The notes beneath the pieces were generated by a model. That model worked only from the letters and a program-made list of their open reading frames with translations. It ran no database searches and was not told the DNA's origin. Shown here piece after piece: positions 45,569 through 53,797 of a stretch of DNA of 64,000 bases. Within the stretch, counting starts at the first letter, position 1, and each line of letters begins with the position of its first letter. This stretch comes from CAZAYP01 sp964489425 [NCBI: uncultured Verrucomicrobiota bacterium]. Lineage in GTDB: Bacteria; Verrucomicrobiota; Kiritimatiellia; RZYC01. The stretch lies in contig CAZAYP010000002.1 in the NCBI GenBank assembly GCA_964489425.1, forward strand, positions 158,596-222,595, written 5' to 3'. The translations under genes were made by a program, and so were the position numbers.

Positions 45569-46084
45569 ATGCATCTTGCGGACATTATACAAATGCTGAT
45601 CTTCACGTCCATGGCGGTTACGGTCCTGTTCATGGCAGTCCAGACACGGCTCCAGAACCGCGTCCTTAGCGCTCAACTGTTGCGCGATCGCCTCGATTTG
45701 TATTGGAAGACCTACGAACCGGTCACCGACGACCAACTCCGCCAGTTCGCCGATCATCCCGAAGATTATTTTATGAGCCGGCCGCGCTATGATGAGCTCT
45801 ACAAGGATCATCCGACCGCGGCCCGGCGGCACATCCAAATGTCCATGCTCTATGAATACATGGCGTTCACCTATAAGTTGAAGGGGCTTTCGATCCGCGA
45901 TCCCCTTGGAAAACAATGGCTGGAACTGTGGACCACCCATTTGCTTGAAGACCAGGAGTTCCTTTCGGTTCACCAGTGTTTTCGCGGGTTTTATCCGGAA
46001 TACGAAGCGTTCGTGGACCACATGGCGGCCAAAGGCAATCCCGCCCTGGCCGGTAAGGACCCGGCCCGGGTGGCCCGGAAGTAG
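45569..46084 (+). CDS. Membrane-anchored protein of unknown function
   Basis: 171 residues with one N-terminal membrane helix (MHLADIIQMLIFTSMAVTVL) and an otherwise cytoplasmic, helical and polar domain rich in aromatic residues (RLDLYWKTYEPVTDDQLRQF, YEYMAFTYKLKGLSIRDP). ATG 45569 is chosen for its GGGAAGGAG; an upstream extension would be in a GC-rich, low-quality frame. Similar one-TM proteins of ~170 residues occur scattered in bacteria, but I do not recognise a named family. It is convergent with the AI-2E permease genes. Confidence 0.7.
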   Translation: MHLADIIQMLIFTSMAVTVLFMAVQTRLQNRVLSAQLLRDRLDLYWKTYEPVTDDQLRQFADHPEDYFMSRPRYDELYKDHPTAARRHIQMSMLYEYMAFTYKLKGLSIRDPLGKQWLELWTTHLLEDQEFLSVHQCFRGFYPEYEAFVDHMAAKGNPALAGKDPARVARK

Positions 46085-46116
46085 TCGCGCGCGCGGTCCC
46101 GTGGGGCGGCCTGGCG

Positions 46117-47235
46117 TCAACCGGTCCGGGGCCCGGTATCGGCCAACGGTGTTGGAGCCGCCGGCGCCTGCCGCCGCCACCAGCGCGGCTTGTGGGGCGC
46201 GCCGGCCATGATCGCGCCGAGCGGGCGCAGGAGCGTGACGTTGTCGCAGATGATCTTGATCGCCGCGGTGAGCAGCACCGACAGCAGCGCGCCGCTCGCG
46301 CCCCACAGCCAGGACCAGAACACCAGGGCCAGGAGGATGACCACGGGGTTCAAATCCATCTTCTCCCCCAGGATCAGCGGGGCCACGACGTTGCCGATCA
46401 CCTGGTGGATGGTAAGCACCGCCACCAGGGTGAACACCGCCGGCCAGTAGTTGGGATAATATTCCACCAGCGCAATCAGGATCGGTGGAATGGACGCCAG
46501 GATCGCGCCCACCGTGGGGACAAAGTGCAGGACCACCGTCAAGGCGCCCCAGGTCACGGCAAAATCCACGTGCAGGCAGGTCAGCACCAGCCAGACCAGG
46601 AACCCGGCGCTCAATCCGAGCACGGACATGACCCCGAGGTAGCGGGCCATCTGGCTGGTGATGTTGTCGCCCATCTGGATCAAGGTGTCGGCGACATTCG
46701 GCGCCAGCGCCCGGCGCAGCTTCGCGTCCCGGTAGGGGCGGGCCAGCAGCATGAAGACCACGAACACCAGGATGAGGACCAGCGCCGTCAGAAAATGCAC
46801 GAAGGTTCCCGACCAGCTCAAGACCCAGGCCGCCAGCTTGCCGTGCCAGGAAAAATCCGTGATCGGGTTGTGCGGCAGGTCCAGGCGGGCCACCAGGTCC
46901 CGGCCGATCCCCAGCAGTTGCGCGTGGTAATGCGGGTAGGCCTTGATGAACACCAGCAAGCGCTCGTACACGAAACGTCCCGCGCCGTACCCCGCGCCCA
47001 GCAGCGCCGCCACCAGCAGCCCGACCGCCACGCCCGTGGGCACGCGCCGCCGCACCAGCCACAGCAGGGCCGGGCTCAGCAGGTTGGCCACCAGCCACGC
47101 CACCACCAGCGGGATGACGATGTCCGCGGCCAGGTTGAGCACCCACACCACGCCGACCAGCGCGACCACCGCCAGCGCGGTCAGCGCCGCGCGCGTGGCC
47201 GGGATGGGGTAGTGGAATCGCGCCGGGGCAGACAT
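46117..47235 (-). CDS. AI-2E family transporter
   Basis: 372 residues and about seven to eight transmembrane helices: ALTALAVVALVGVVWVL near the start, with later ones LILVFVVFMLLARPY and MSVLGLSAGFLVWLVL. The family motif PTVGAILASIPPILIALVEY and the C-terminal VLSVLLTAAIKIICDN are present. The AI-2E/PerM family includes TqsA-like exporters and bacterial antiporters. The name does not prove autoinducer transport here. It follows its paralogue by nine bases. Confidence 0.9.
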   Translation of the reverse strand: MSAPARFHYPIPATRAALTALAVVALVGVVWVLNLAADIVIPLVVAWLVANLLSPALLWLVRRRVPTGVAVGLLVAALLGAGYGAGRFVYERLLVFIKAYPHYHAQLLGIGRDLVARLDLPHNPITDFSWHGKLAAWVLSWSGTFVHFLTALVLILVFVVFMLLARPYRDAKLRRALAPNVADTLIQMGDNITSQMARYLGVMSVLGLSAGFLVWLVLTCLHVDFAVTWGALTVVLHFVPTVGAILASIPPILIALVEYYPNYWPAVFTLVAVLTIHQVIGNVVAPLILGEKMDLNPVVILLALVFWSWLWGASGALLSVLLTAAIKIICDNVTLLRPLGAIMAGAPHKPRWWRRQAPAAPTPLADTGPRTG

Positions 47236-47244
47236 GGCGGGCGG

Positions 47245-48315
47245 CTAGCGCTTCTTCTCGAATTCCTTGCGGAATCCCTTGCCCGTGCCCATCATGATGC
47301 TGAACGGCCGCAGGGGCGCCACGTTTTCGCACACGATCTTCAGCGCGGCCGCCAGCAGCACGGACAGCAGCGCGCCGATCGGGCCCCAGAGCCAGCCCCA
47401 GAACAGAAGCGAGATCAGGATGACCACCGGGCTCAGGTTCAACTTGTCGCCCATGGCCAGCGGGGTGATGAAGTTGCCCAGGGTCTGCTGGATGGCGAGG
47501 ATGGCCAGGAACGTGAACACCGCCGGCCAGTAGTCGGGGTAATATTGCACCAGGGCCAGCACGATCGGCGGGATCGAGGCGATGATCGAGCCGATCGTGG
47601 GCACGAAGTTCAGCGCAAACGCCAGCGCGCCCCAGGTGACCGCGAAATCCACTTTCAGCAGCGCGCACGCCATCCAGACCAGCAGCCCGGTCGCGAACGA
47701 GATCAGGAACATGACTCCCAGGTAGCGGCCGATCTGGTTGGTGATCGTGTCGGCAATGTGGATCAGGCGTTCGGCCAGGTCCGTGGCAAACGCCTTGCGG
47801 ATCTTGTAGTCGCTGTACGGCCGCGCCATCAGCATGAACACCAGGAAGATCAGCACCAGCGTGGTTTCCGAGATGAAGCTCACGAACGATCCCGACACCT
47901 TGAGCAGCAGCGAGCCCAGCTTGCGGGTCCACTCCAGGTTGTTCCACACCTCCTTGGGCAGGTCCAGGTTGGCCGCCAGGTGGGCGCTCAGCACCGCCAG
48001 CTTGGCCTCGTACTTCGGATACTCCCGCACAAACGCCATGATCCGCCCGTACATGAACACGCCGCCGACATAGCAGATGCCCAGCAGCAGGATGATCACC
48101 AGGAAAATGGCGATCCCCGCCGGGATTTTCCGGCGCACGAAGAACAGCACCACCGGCCCCAGCATGTTCGAGAGCAGCCAAGCGAGCACCAGCGGGATCA
48201 AGACCCGGCTGGTGACTTTCAGCACCAGCCCCAGGGCGACCATCGCGATGATGGCCAGCAAGACCACCACCATCCGGTTGCGCGCCACGCCCAGGCTGTG
48301 TTTATCCTGTTCCAT
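47245..48315 (-). CDS. AI-2E family transporter (paralogue)
   Basis: 356 residues, similar in topology and motifs to the next gene (PTIGSIIASIPPIVLALVQY, FVSFISETTLVLIFLVFML), so the two are probably a tandem duplication. ATG 48315 is chosen because of GGAGGA a few bases ahead. Two adjacent copies may form a heteromer or divide substrates. No ligand-binding partner or quorum-sensing gene is nearby. Confidence 0.9.
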   Translation of the reverse strand: MEQDKHSLGVARNRMVVVLLAIIAMVALGLVLKVTSRVLIPLVLAWLLSNMLGPVVLFFVRRKIPAGIAIFLVIILLLGICYVGGVFMYGRIMAFVREYPKYEAKLAVLSAHLAANLDLPKEVWNNLEWTRKLGSLLLKVSGSFVSFISETTLVLIFLVFMLMARPYSDYKIRKAFATDLAERLIHIADTITNQIGRYLGVMFLISFATGLLVWMACALLKVDFAVTWGALAFALNFVPTIGSIIASIPPIVLALVQYYPDYWPAVFTFLAILAIQQTLGNFITPLAMGDKLNLSPVVILISLLFWGWLWGPIGALLSVLLAAALKIVCENVAPLRPFSIMMGTGKGFRKEFEKKR

Positions 48316-48472
48316 GCCGTCCTCCGCCCTTGCACCCGGAACCTGTTCCCGGGCGTTGCAGAACCTGCCGCGCCCGCCGTGGACCTGGGTGTGCCGTCCA
48401 GTGAACCGGATCAACCTTGGACCGTCAACTGTTTTCGCGGATCCGGCGAAGCGAGATAGATTGATCGATGAC

Positions 48473-48501
48473 TTGACTTGATTCCAAGGCCCTCATTAGA
48501 G
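48473..48501 (+). promoter_or_regulatory. Promoter of the acyl-CoA dehydrogenase gene
   Basis: TTGACT (48473-48478) and TTAGAG (48496-48501) are 17 bp apart, about 50 bp before ATG 48553. The remaining 48316-48552 shows no other feature. Confidence 0.5.
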
Positions 48502-48552
48502 TGGCGCCATTGTTGGGAGCATCAACGCTTACCGGCTACCACAGGAGGATCT

Positions 48553-49737
48553 ATGGCCGCGGAAATGAATTATGGTCTTACGGAGCAGCAAGTAGAGATT
48601 CGAAATATCACGCGCCAGTTCGCGGAAGAGCGGATCAAACCCGTCCGCGCCGAACTGGACGAGAAGGAAGAGTTTCCCGGCGCGCTGATGAAGGAACTCG
48701 GCGAGATGGATCTCATGGGGCTCTACCTGCCCGAGGCGTACGGCGGCATGGGCGCCGAGAGCATGCTGGATTTCGTTGTCGCCATCGAAGAGCTGAGCCG
48801 GGTGTGCATTGGCGTGTCCGTGTCGTATGCCGCCAACGCCCTGGGCGCCGACCCGATCATGATCGGCGGCACCGAAGAGCAGAAGAAGAAATACCTTATA
48901 CCCCTGGCCAAGGGCGAAAAGTTTGCCGCGTTTGCGCTGACGGAGCCCAACGCGGGCAGCGATGCCGGTGGCATCCAGACCACGGCCCGGCTGGTGGGCG
49001 ACAAGTACATCCTTAATGGCAGCAAGCAGTGGATCACCAACGGCGGCGAGGCGGAGATCTATTCGGTCTTTGCCATCACCGATCGTAGCCGCGGTCCGCG
49101 CGGGCTGTCCTGCTTGATTGTTGAAAAAGGCATGCCCGGGTTTGATTTCGGCAAGAAGGAAAAGAAGCTGGGCATTCGCGCGTCCGCGACCCGCGAGCTG
49201 ATCTTCCAGGACTGCGAAGTGCCCAAGGCCAACCTCATCGGCCGCGAGGGCATGGGGTTTCCCCTGGCCATGAAGACCTTTGACGTGTCGCGGCCCGGGA
49301 TTGCCGCGCAAGGCGTGGGGCTGGCCCAGGGCGCGCTGGACGAGGCCGTGGACTATGCCCGGACGCGCGAGCAGTTCGGCCGGCCGGTCGCCGCCAACCA
49401 GGGCCTGATGTGGATGCTGGCGGACATGGCGGTCAAGGTGGAAACCGCGCGCGCGTTTCTCTACACCGTGTGCCGGACGCTGGATGCCGGGATGAAGGAT
49501 GTGTCCAAGTGGTCGGCCATGTGCAAGCTGTACGCGTCCGATGTGGCCATGTCGGTGACCACGGATGCGGTGCAGGTGCTCGGCGGCTACGGCTACATGC
49601 GCGAATACCCCGTGGAAAAAATGATGCGCGACGCCAAGATTCTCCAGATCTACGAGGGCACCAACCAGATCCAGCGCGAGGTGATCGGGCACTGCCTGGT
49701 CAAGGAATATGCCTCGCGCAGCAAGGACCGCGGCTAG
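48553..49737 (+). CDS. Acyl-CoA dehydrogenase
   Basis: 394 residues of the acyl-CoA dehydrogenase family: alpha-beta desaturation of acyl-CoA with FAD and electron transfer to ETF. FAD-binding ALTEPNAGSDAGGIQTTAR and the catalytic-base loop MMRDAKILQIYEGTNQIQRE (Glu in YEGTN) are intact, together with the C-terminal ARTREQFGRPVAANQGLMWM. The sequence is close to short-chain/butyryl-type enzymes, and length is typical. GGAGGA precedes the ATG. No ETF gene or other fatty-acid gene is nearby, so the substrate is not fixed. Confidence 0.95.
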   Translation: MAAEMNYGLTEQQVEIRNITRQFAEERIKPVRAELDEKEEFPGALMKELGEMDLMGLYLPEAYGGMGAESMLDFVVAIEELSRVCIGVSVSYAANALGADPIMIGGTEEQKKKYLIPLAKGEKFAAFALTEPNAGSDAGGIQTTARLVGDKYILNGSKQWITNGGEAEIYSVFAITDRSRGPRGLSCLIVEKGMPGFDFGKKEKKLGIRASATRELIFQDCEVPKANLIGREGMGFPLAMKTFDVSRPGIAAQGVGLAQGALDEAVDYARTREQFGRPVAANQGLMWMLADMAVKVETARAFLYTVCRTLDAGMKDVSKWSAMCKLYASDVAMSVTTDAVQVLGGYGYMREYPVEKMMRDAKILQIYEGTNQIQREVIGHCLVKEYASRSKDRG

Positions 49738-49775
49738 GCCAGGTTGACGCGATGGTCGGTTGACCTGATTCCGGC

Positions 49776-50129
49776 ATGTTCGGGCTCCTGCTCATCATTT
49801 GGCTTCTGTACCTGGTGCCGGCGGCGGTGCTCTCGGCGCCGTTGTGGTTTTTCGGCCGCAAGCGGGTTCAATGGACCGTTCTGGATTTCGCGGCCCTGGT
49901 CCTGCCGTTGTTACCGTGGCTGGTGTTGATCGTGGCCGGCCCACAGCCCAAGAGCCTTGCCAACCTGATCGAGGTGGGCTGGCTCGGTGCGTTGGCGCCC
50001 CTCGTCCCCATCCTCCGGTTGCTCGTCAAGAACCAGGTGCCGGGTCGGCGCGTGGCCGCGTATGGGATGCTGATCGTATCGTTGATCGGCGTGATCATCT
50101 ATTTCCAAACCCCGGGCTTGCCGGAATAA
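49776..50129 (+). CDS. Small polytopic membrane protein of unknown function
   Basis: 117 residues with four predicted helices: MFGLLLIIWLLYLVPAAVL, a second near FAALVLPLLPWLVLIVA, a third around LGALAPLVPILRLL and a fourth GMLIVSLIGVIIYF. Loops are short and basic (FGRKRVQWT, KNQVPGRRV on the cytoplasmic side). It lies 38 bp after the acyl-CoA dehydrogenase on the same strand. No family recognised. Confidence 0.6.
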   Translation: MFGLLLIIWLLYLVPAAVLSAPLWFFGRKRVQWTVLDFAALVLPLLPWLVLIVAGPQPKSLANLIEVGWLGALAPLVPILRLLVKNQVPGRRVAAYGMLIVSLIGVIIYFQTPGLPE

Positions 50130-50189
50130 CGGGGCTGCGGTCAGGCGGCGATGACCGCCGGTTGCGGCCGGCGTCCAGGCCGGGCCGGC

Positions 50190-50885
50190 CTACCGCCCAA
50201 AACAATCATGCACCACCCGGCCGGTGCGCGGGTCCACATCGGTCACCCGGCCGCCCCAGGTGAACAGGCGCACCAGTTTCCTGTTCCGGCACACCTCGGT
50301 GCACACGTCATCCGGACTCGGGTGCGGCAAGCCGGCGATCTGCCGCCAGCGGATGGTTCCCGTCGGATCAACGCCATATACATTGGGAATGGGCGTGCGG
50401 CCGGTGATCGCCTCGGTGAGTACGACCAGCATCGTCCCGGACTTCACGATGTCCGCGATCCGGCAGGAAAATCGCAGCGGGCGGCATCCTTTGATAAACA
50501 GGCGGCTGCCGCGCGTGTGATAGGGCTTGGTCGTGATATCCGTGTCCCGAAACAGCTGGGGCTGAGGCACTGGTCGCGGCTTGCCAAACAGGGCGCGTTT
50601 GATTTCGTCTGGCCACTGGGCCGCAGGGATCCGCCGGCCGGCGATGTACAAGCGCGCGTCCGCAACCGCCGTCTTGCTGAACACCGCCCGCCGGAATTGA
50701 AATTCAACGTGGCCGCTCCGGTTGACACCGAACAACCTCAACGCATCCTGGTCGCCGCGTTTCGCCGCCAGGACCGTGACCAGCAGGAACCGGCCCGATT
50801 TCTTGACCCCTTGGATGGCATGCGGCAATACCAGCGGCGATTTATTGTTCAGATACAGAATGTTGCGGCGATAGGTATATGGCAT
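50190..50885 (-). CDS. Hypothetical protein with a beta-rich C-terminal part
   Basis: 231 residues with no signal peptide or membrane helix. It has a basic N-terminal half and a C-terminal segment reminiscent of a propeller blade (VDPTGTIRWRQIAG, VTDVDPRTGRVVHDCFGR). There is a possible CxxxC at DDVCTEVCRNRK. CGAGGT precedes the ATG. Convergent with the small membrane protein gene. I cannot assign a function. Confidence 0.55.
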   Translation of the reverse strand: MPYTYRRNILYLNNKSPLVLPHAIQGVKKSGRFLLVTVLAAKRGDQDALRLFGVNRSGHVEFQFRRAVFSKTAVADARLYIAGRRIPAAQWPDEIKRALFGKPRPVPQPQLFRDTDITTKPYHTRGSRLFIKGCRPLRFSCRIADIVKSGTMLVVLTEAITGRTPIPNVYGVDPTGTIRWRQIAGLPHPSPDDVCTEVCRNRKLVRLFTWGGRVTDVDPRTGRVVHDCFGR

Positions 50886-51002
50886 GGGACCTCGTGTTTC
50901 CCGGCGGCATCCTGTGTCACGCGGTTACGCGCATGACCGTGAGCGTAGTCAATCCGGCTGGTGGAAACAATCCTGTTTGTCCACGCCTGGGCCAGGGCGG
51001 GA

Positions 51003-51224
51003 TCAGGCCCAGAGGTTGATGTGGCGGCCGAGGCGGGGTTGAAACTCGGTTGAGGCCGGGGCCAACGCCCTGGGCGCGGCAACGGGTTGGTCGTCCGGAA
51101 TCATGGCTTCCAGATCCTCAAACGCGGGGCGTGCCGGGAGTTGGGGCTCGATGCCATTGCTTTGGCGGTACTGATCCATCAGCCGCATCACTGCATTCAC
51201 ATCAATCTGTGCATCCGTATTCAT
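51003..51224 (-). CDS. Small unknown protein, 73 residues
   Basis: MNTDAQIDVNAVMRLMDQYR begins a hydrophilic, acidic peptide with two short helices and a Pro/Ala-rich tail ending PRLGRHINLWA. AAGGTGACC stands before the ATG. It follows the radical SAM gene by 50 bp on the same strand, so it may be cotranscribed. A Pro-rich small partner or leader-like protein is possible but unproven. Confidence 0.5.
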   Translation of the reverse strand: MNTDAQIDVNAVMRLMDQYRQSNGIEPQLPARPAFEDLEAMIPDDQPVAAPRALAPASTEFQPRLGRHINLWA

Positions 51225-51273
51225 CGGTCACCTTGTTGCCCAAGGCGCCGTTAGCAGGCCGCGTGCCGCGGCG

Positions 51274-52725
51274 TTATCCGGAGGTTGCCGGAGGCTTGGC
51301 GGCCGGGGGCGGCACCAGCTGACGGCGGGGCGTCGGGCGGCGGATCCATTGCCAGAACTGGCGGCGTTTGGCGCGCAGGCGCCGGACCAGGTTCCACAGG
51401 TTTTTGCCGCCGCCCAGGGGGACGCGGCAGAGCTGGCGGATGAGCGGATCGGCCCATGGCCAGCGTACCAGGTCCTTGAACACGTCCTGGTAGTACAGCA
51501 CATCCTGCCGGGAGATTCCGGGCTGGCTGAGGACATACTCGTTCTCAAAATAGCTGCCGGTGCTTTGCCCCGTGAGCCAGCCCCGCTCGCGGCAGAGATC
51601 ATAAAGCTCAGTGCCGGGGTAGGGCTGGAACACCGAGCAAAATACCTCGTCCGGCCGGATTTCGTGGTTGAGGCGCACTGTATCCTTGATCGTGGCGCGG
51701 GTCTCGAACGGCAGGCCGATCATGTTGAAAGAATAGACATCGATGCCCGCGTCGTGCAGCCGGCGCGCGGCGCGCACCATGTCGGCCCGGGTCGCGCTCT
51801 TGCGCAACACCTCGCGGCGGATATGGTCGTTGCCGCTCTCGACGCCGATGCGCACCTCGTAGCACCCGGCGCGCTGCAGGCAGGCCACGGTCTCCGGCGT
51901 GATGCGGCCGGCCGTGGAGTTGCACCAGAACGGCCGGCCGACCCGGCGCGGGAACTTGTCCGCGAACTCTTCCAGCCAGGCCGCCTGCAGGGTGAAGGTG
52001 TCGTCATGGAACCCCAGCCAGGCCGCCTGGGGATAGCGCGCCAGCACGGCGGAGATCTCGTTGAGCAGGTGGTCCACCGAGCGGTAGCGCACGTACGGTC
52101 CGTGGCCGCGGTAGAGCGCGGCCAGCGCGTGGTTGGCGCAGTAGGCACAAGGGTAGGGGCACCCGCGGCTGCCCATGAACTCCATCTCCGGCAGGGTGCG
52201 GAGGAGTTCGGCATAGGGAAAAATCTCGCGGTCCGGGAACGGCAGCTCGTCCAGCGGATCGATCAGCGGCCGGATCGCGTTGCGGTGGATGGTGCCGTTG
52301 TGCTTGACCCACAGGTTGGCGATGCGCGTGGGATCGCGCCCGGCTTCGAGGGCGGCGCAGAGGTCGCGCAACGGGTACTCGCCCTCGCCGATGCAAAGGG
52401 CCAGCACGCCCTCGGCGGCGATGGATTCCTCCGGCCGTACCGTGGGATGGATCCCGCCGAAGACCACCGGGATGCGCGCCGCGGCGGCCTGGCGCGCGAT
52501 GGCTTGGCCCGTCGCCAGGTATCCGCTGGTCAGGGAGACCGCCACCAGGTCGGGCGCAAACTCGCGCAGCGCCTGGTCCAGGGCCACGCCCGACTGCCAG
52601 ACATAAAGCAGGCGGGTGGCGTGGCCGGCCTGCTTCAGTACGGCCGATATAGATCCCAGGCCCTGCTGGAACCGCAGGATCTGGTGCTGCGGCGGCGGCA
52701 CCGGGTAAACCAGCAGCACCTTCAT
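51274..52725 (-). CDS. B12-binding-domain radical SAM protein (class B type)
   Basis: 483 residues. The N-terminal cobalamin-binding Rossmann-like domain (MKVLLVYPVPPPQHQILRFQ, GVALDQALREFAPDLVAVSL, VVFGGIHPTVRPEE) precedes the radical SAM barrel. The 4Fe-4S cysteines are in FMGSRGCPYPCAYCANHALA (CxxxCxxC), and SAM-binding glutamate stretches include RIGVESGND. Such enzymes are widespread in methylations and in synthesis of hopanoid, chlorin or thiopeptide products; no substrate can be inferred. ATG 52725 starts the cobalamin motif; the open frame upstream is GC-rich and low-quality. Confidence 0.92.
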   Translation of the reverse strand: MKVLLVYPVPPPQHQILRFQQGLGSISAVLKQAGHATRLLYVWQSGVALDQALREFAPDLVAVSLTSGYLATGQAIARQAAAARIPVVFGGIHPTVRPEESIAAEGVLALCIGEGEYPLRDLCAALEAGRDPTRIANLWVKHNGTIHRNAIRPLIDPLDELPFPDREIFPYAELLRTLPEMEFMGSRGCPYPCAYCANHALAALYRGHGPYVRYRSVDHLLNEISAVLARYPQAAWLGFHDDTFTLQAAWLEEFADKFPRRVGRPFWCNSTAGRITPETVACLQRAGCYEVRIGVESGNDHIRREVLRKSATRADMVRAARRLHDAGIDVYSFNMIGLPFETRATIKDTVRLNHEIRPDEVFCSVFQPYPGTELYDLCRERGWLTGQSTGSYFENEYVLSQPGISRQDVLYYQDVFKDLVRWPWADPLIRQLCRVPLGGGKNLWNLVRRLRAKRRQFWQWIRRPTPRRQLVPPPAAKPPATSG

Positions 52726-52848
52726 CGCGTAACCCGCATGACATGGACCTGTTGCATGATGAACGCCGGCGCATGGTAGCAGCCGGCTGGCGCCCGGCAA
52801 GCCGAAAAGGCCGGCGGCCCGGCCCCGCGCGCCGGCCCACAAAAACGG

Positions 52849-52877
52849 TTTGTATTTTGCCCCCCCGGGTCTATGAT
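52849..52877 (+). promoter_or_regulatory. Promoter with very short leader
   Basis: TTTGTA (52849-52854) and TATGAT (52872-52877) are 17 bp apart. Only eight bases separate the -10 from ATG 52886, so the transcript would start almost at the ATG. The region is GC-rich upstream and shared divergently with the radical SAM gene. Confidence 0.5.
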
Positions 52878-52885
52878 GGGGCATC

Positions 52886-53767
52886 ATGAAAACTAATTGG
52901 TGGATCGCAGTCACGGTGGCGTTGGCCCTGGCCGGAGCCGCGGCGCGCGCGGCAGAGGACGGTCCGGCCATTGACCACGCTCCGGTCAGCGTCAGCGCGC
53001 GCGGCCAACCGGTGATCATCCGCGCCAAGGCGACCGCCCCGGCGGGCGTCCGGTCGCTGAACCTTTACTGCAGCGTGTCCAGCGACGCGGCGCCGTTCAA
53101 GATCCCCATGCAGAGCAGCGCCGGCAACATGTACGTGGGGGCGATCCCCAATAACATGATCCAGAACGTGGCCCAGGTGTCTTATTATCTCGAGGCCTTC
53201 GATAACCGGGGCGAGATGACCGAGACCCCCTGGTACGTGGTCAAAATCCGCGAGCCGGAGGTGAACGCGCCGGTGGACGCCGGGGGCGGCGGAGACGCGG
53301 GAACGCCCGCCTGGGTGATCCCGGCAGCGATCGCCGGTGGCGCGGCCGTGGTGGGCGGGGCGGTCTTGATCGCCAGCCGCAGTTCCGGCGGCGGATCCTC
53401 GGACGACGGCGGCGAGATCTACCGTGGAAACTATATCGGCAACGCCACGGCGTGCTACCAGCCGCCAGGGTCCAATAACGCCTGTTCGACCCACGCCATC
53501 ATCATTACCATCACCCAGGATAACAAGGTCTACAGCGACACGCTGCGCCCGGGGGACCACCTGGAAACGTACCTGACCGGAACCGAGTTCGCGTTCACGG
53601 TGCCCATCCGCGACGCGGAACAAACCGGCTCGGTGCTCTATACCGGCACCGTGGTGGATCGTAAAATTGTCGGGACCATGGATGGTTCCGTGGACACCCC
53701 CGGCGGCGTCGGCCTGTACAACGGCACGTTCATGGCCTACGCAGAGCAGTTGCCCACGTCGAATTGA
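52886..53767 (+). CDS. Secreted or anchored protein of unknown function
   Basis: 293 residues. The signal peptide MKTNWWIAVTVALALAGAAA (cleaved near RAAED) is followed by an Ig-like beta segment (SVSARGQPVIIRAKATAPAG, VSYYLEAFDNRGEMTETPWY). A Gly/Asp linker and a second hydrophobic helix (WVIPAAIAGGAAVVGGAVLI, residues ~150-170) come next, then a beta-rich C-terminal domain with TGSVLYTGTVVDRKIVGTMD. The architecture (Ig-like domain, helix, barrel-like domain) is that of outer-membrane or inner-membrane-anchored proteins. I do not recognise a family. Confidence 0.6.
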   Translation: MKTNWWIAVTVALALAGAAARAAEDGPAIDHAPVSVSARGQPVIIRAKATAPAGVRSLNLYCSVSSDAAPFKIPMQSSAGNMYVGAIPNNMIQNVAQVSYYLEAFDNRGEMTETPWYVVKIREPEVNAPVDAGGGGDAGTPAWVIPAAIAGGAAVVGGAVLIASRSSGGGSSDDGGEIYRGNYIGNATACYQPPGSNNACSTHAIIITITQDNKVYSDTLRPGDHLETYLTGTEFAFTVPIRDAEQTGSVLYTGTVVDRKIVGTMDGSVDTPGGVGLYNGTFMAYAEQLPTSN

Positions 53768-53797
53768 TCCGCCGGGTGCCCGCCGGCGCCGCGGCGC

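Noticed and set aside
45377-48181. 934-codon minus frame across the AI-2E genes
   Set aside because: It crosses genes with clear membrane-protein signatures, and its product is low-complexity.
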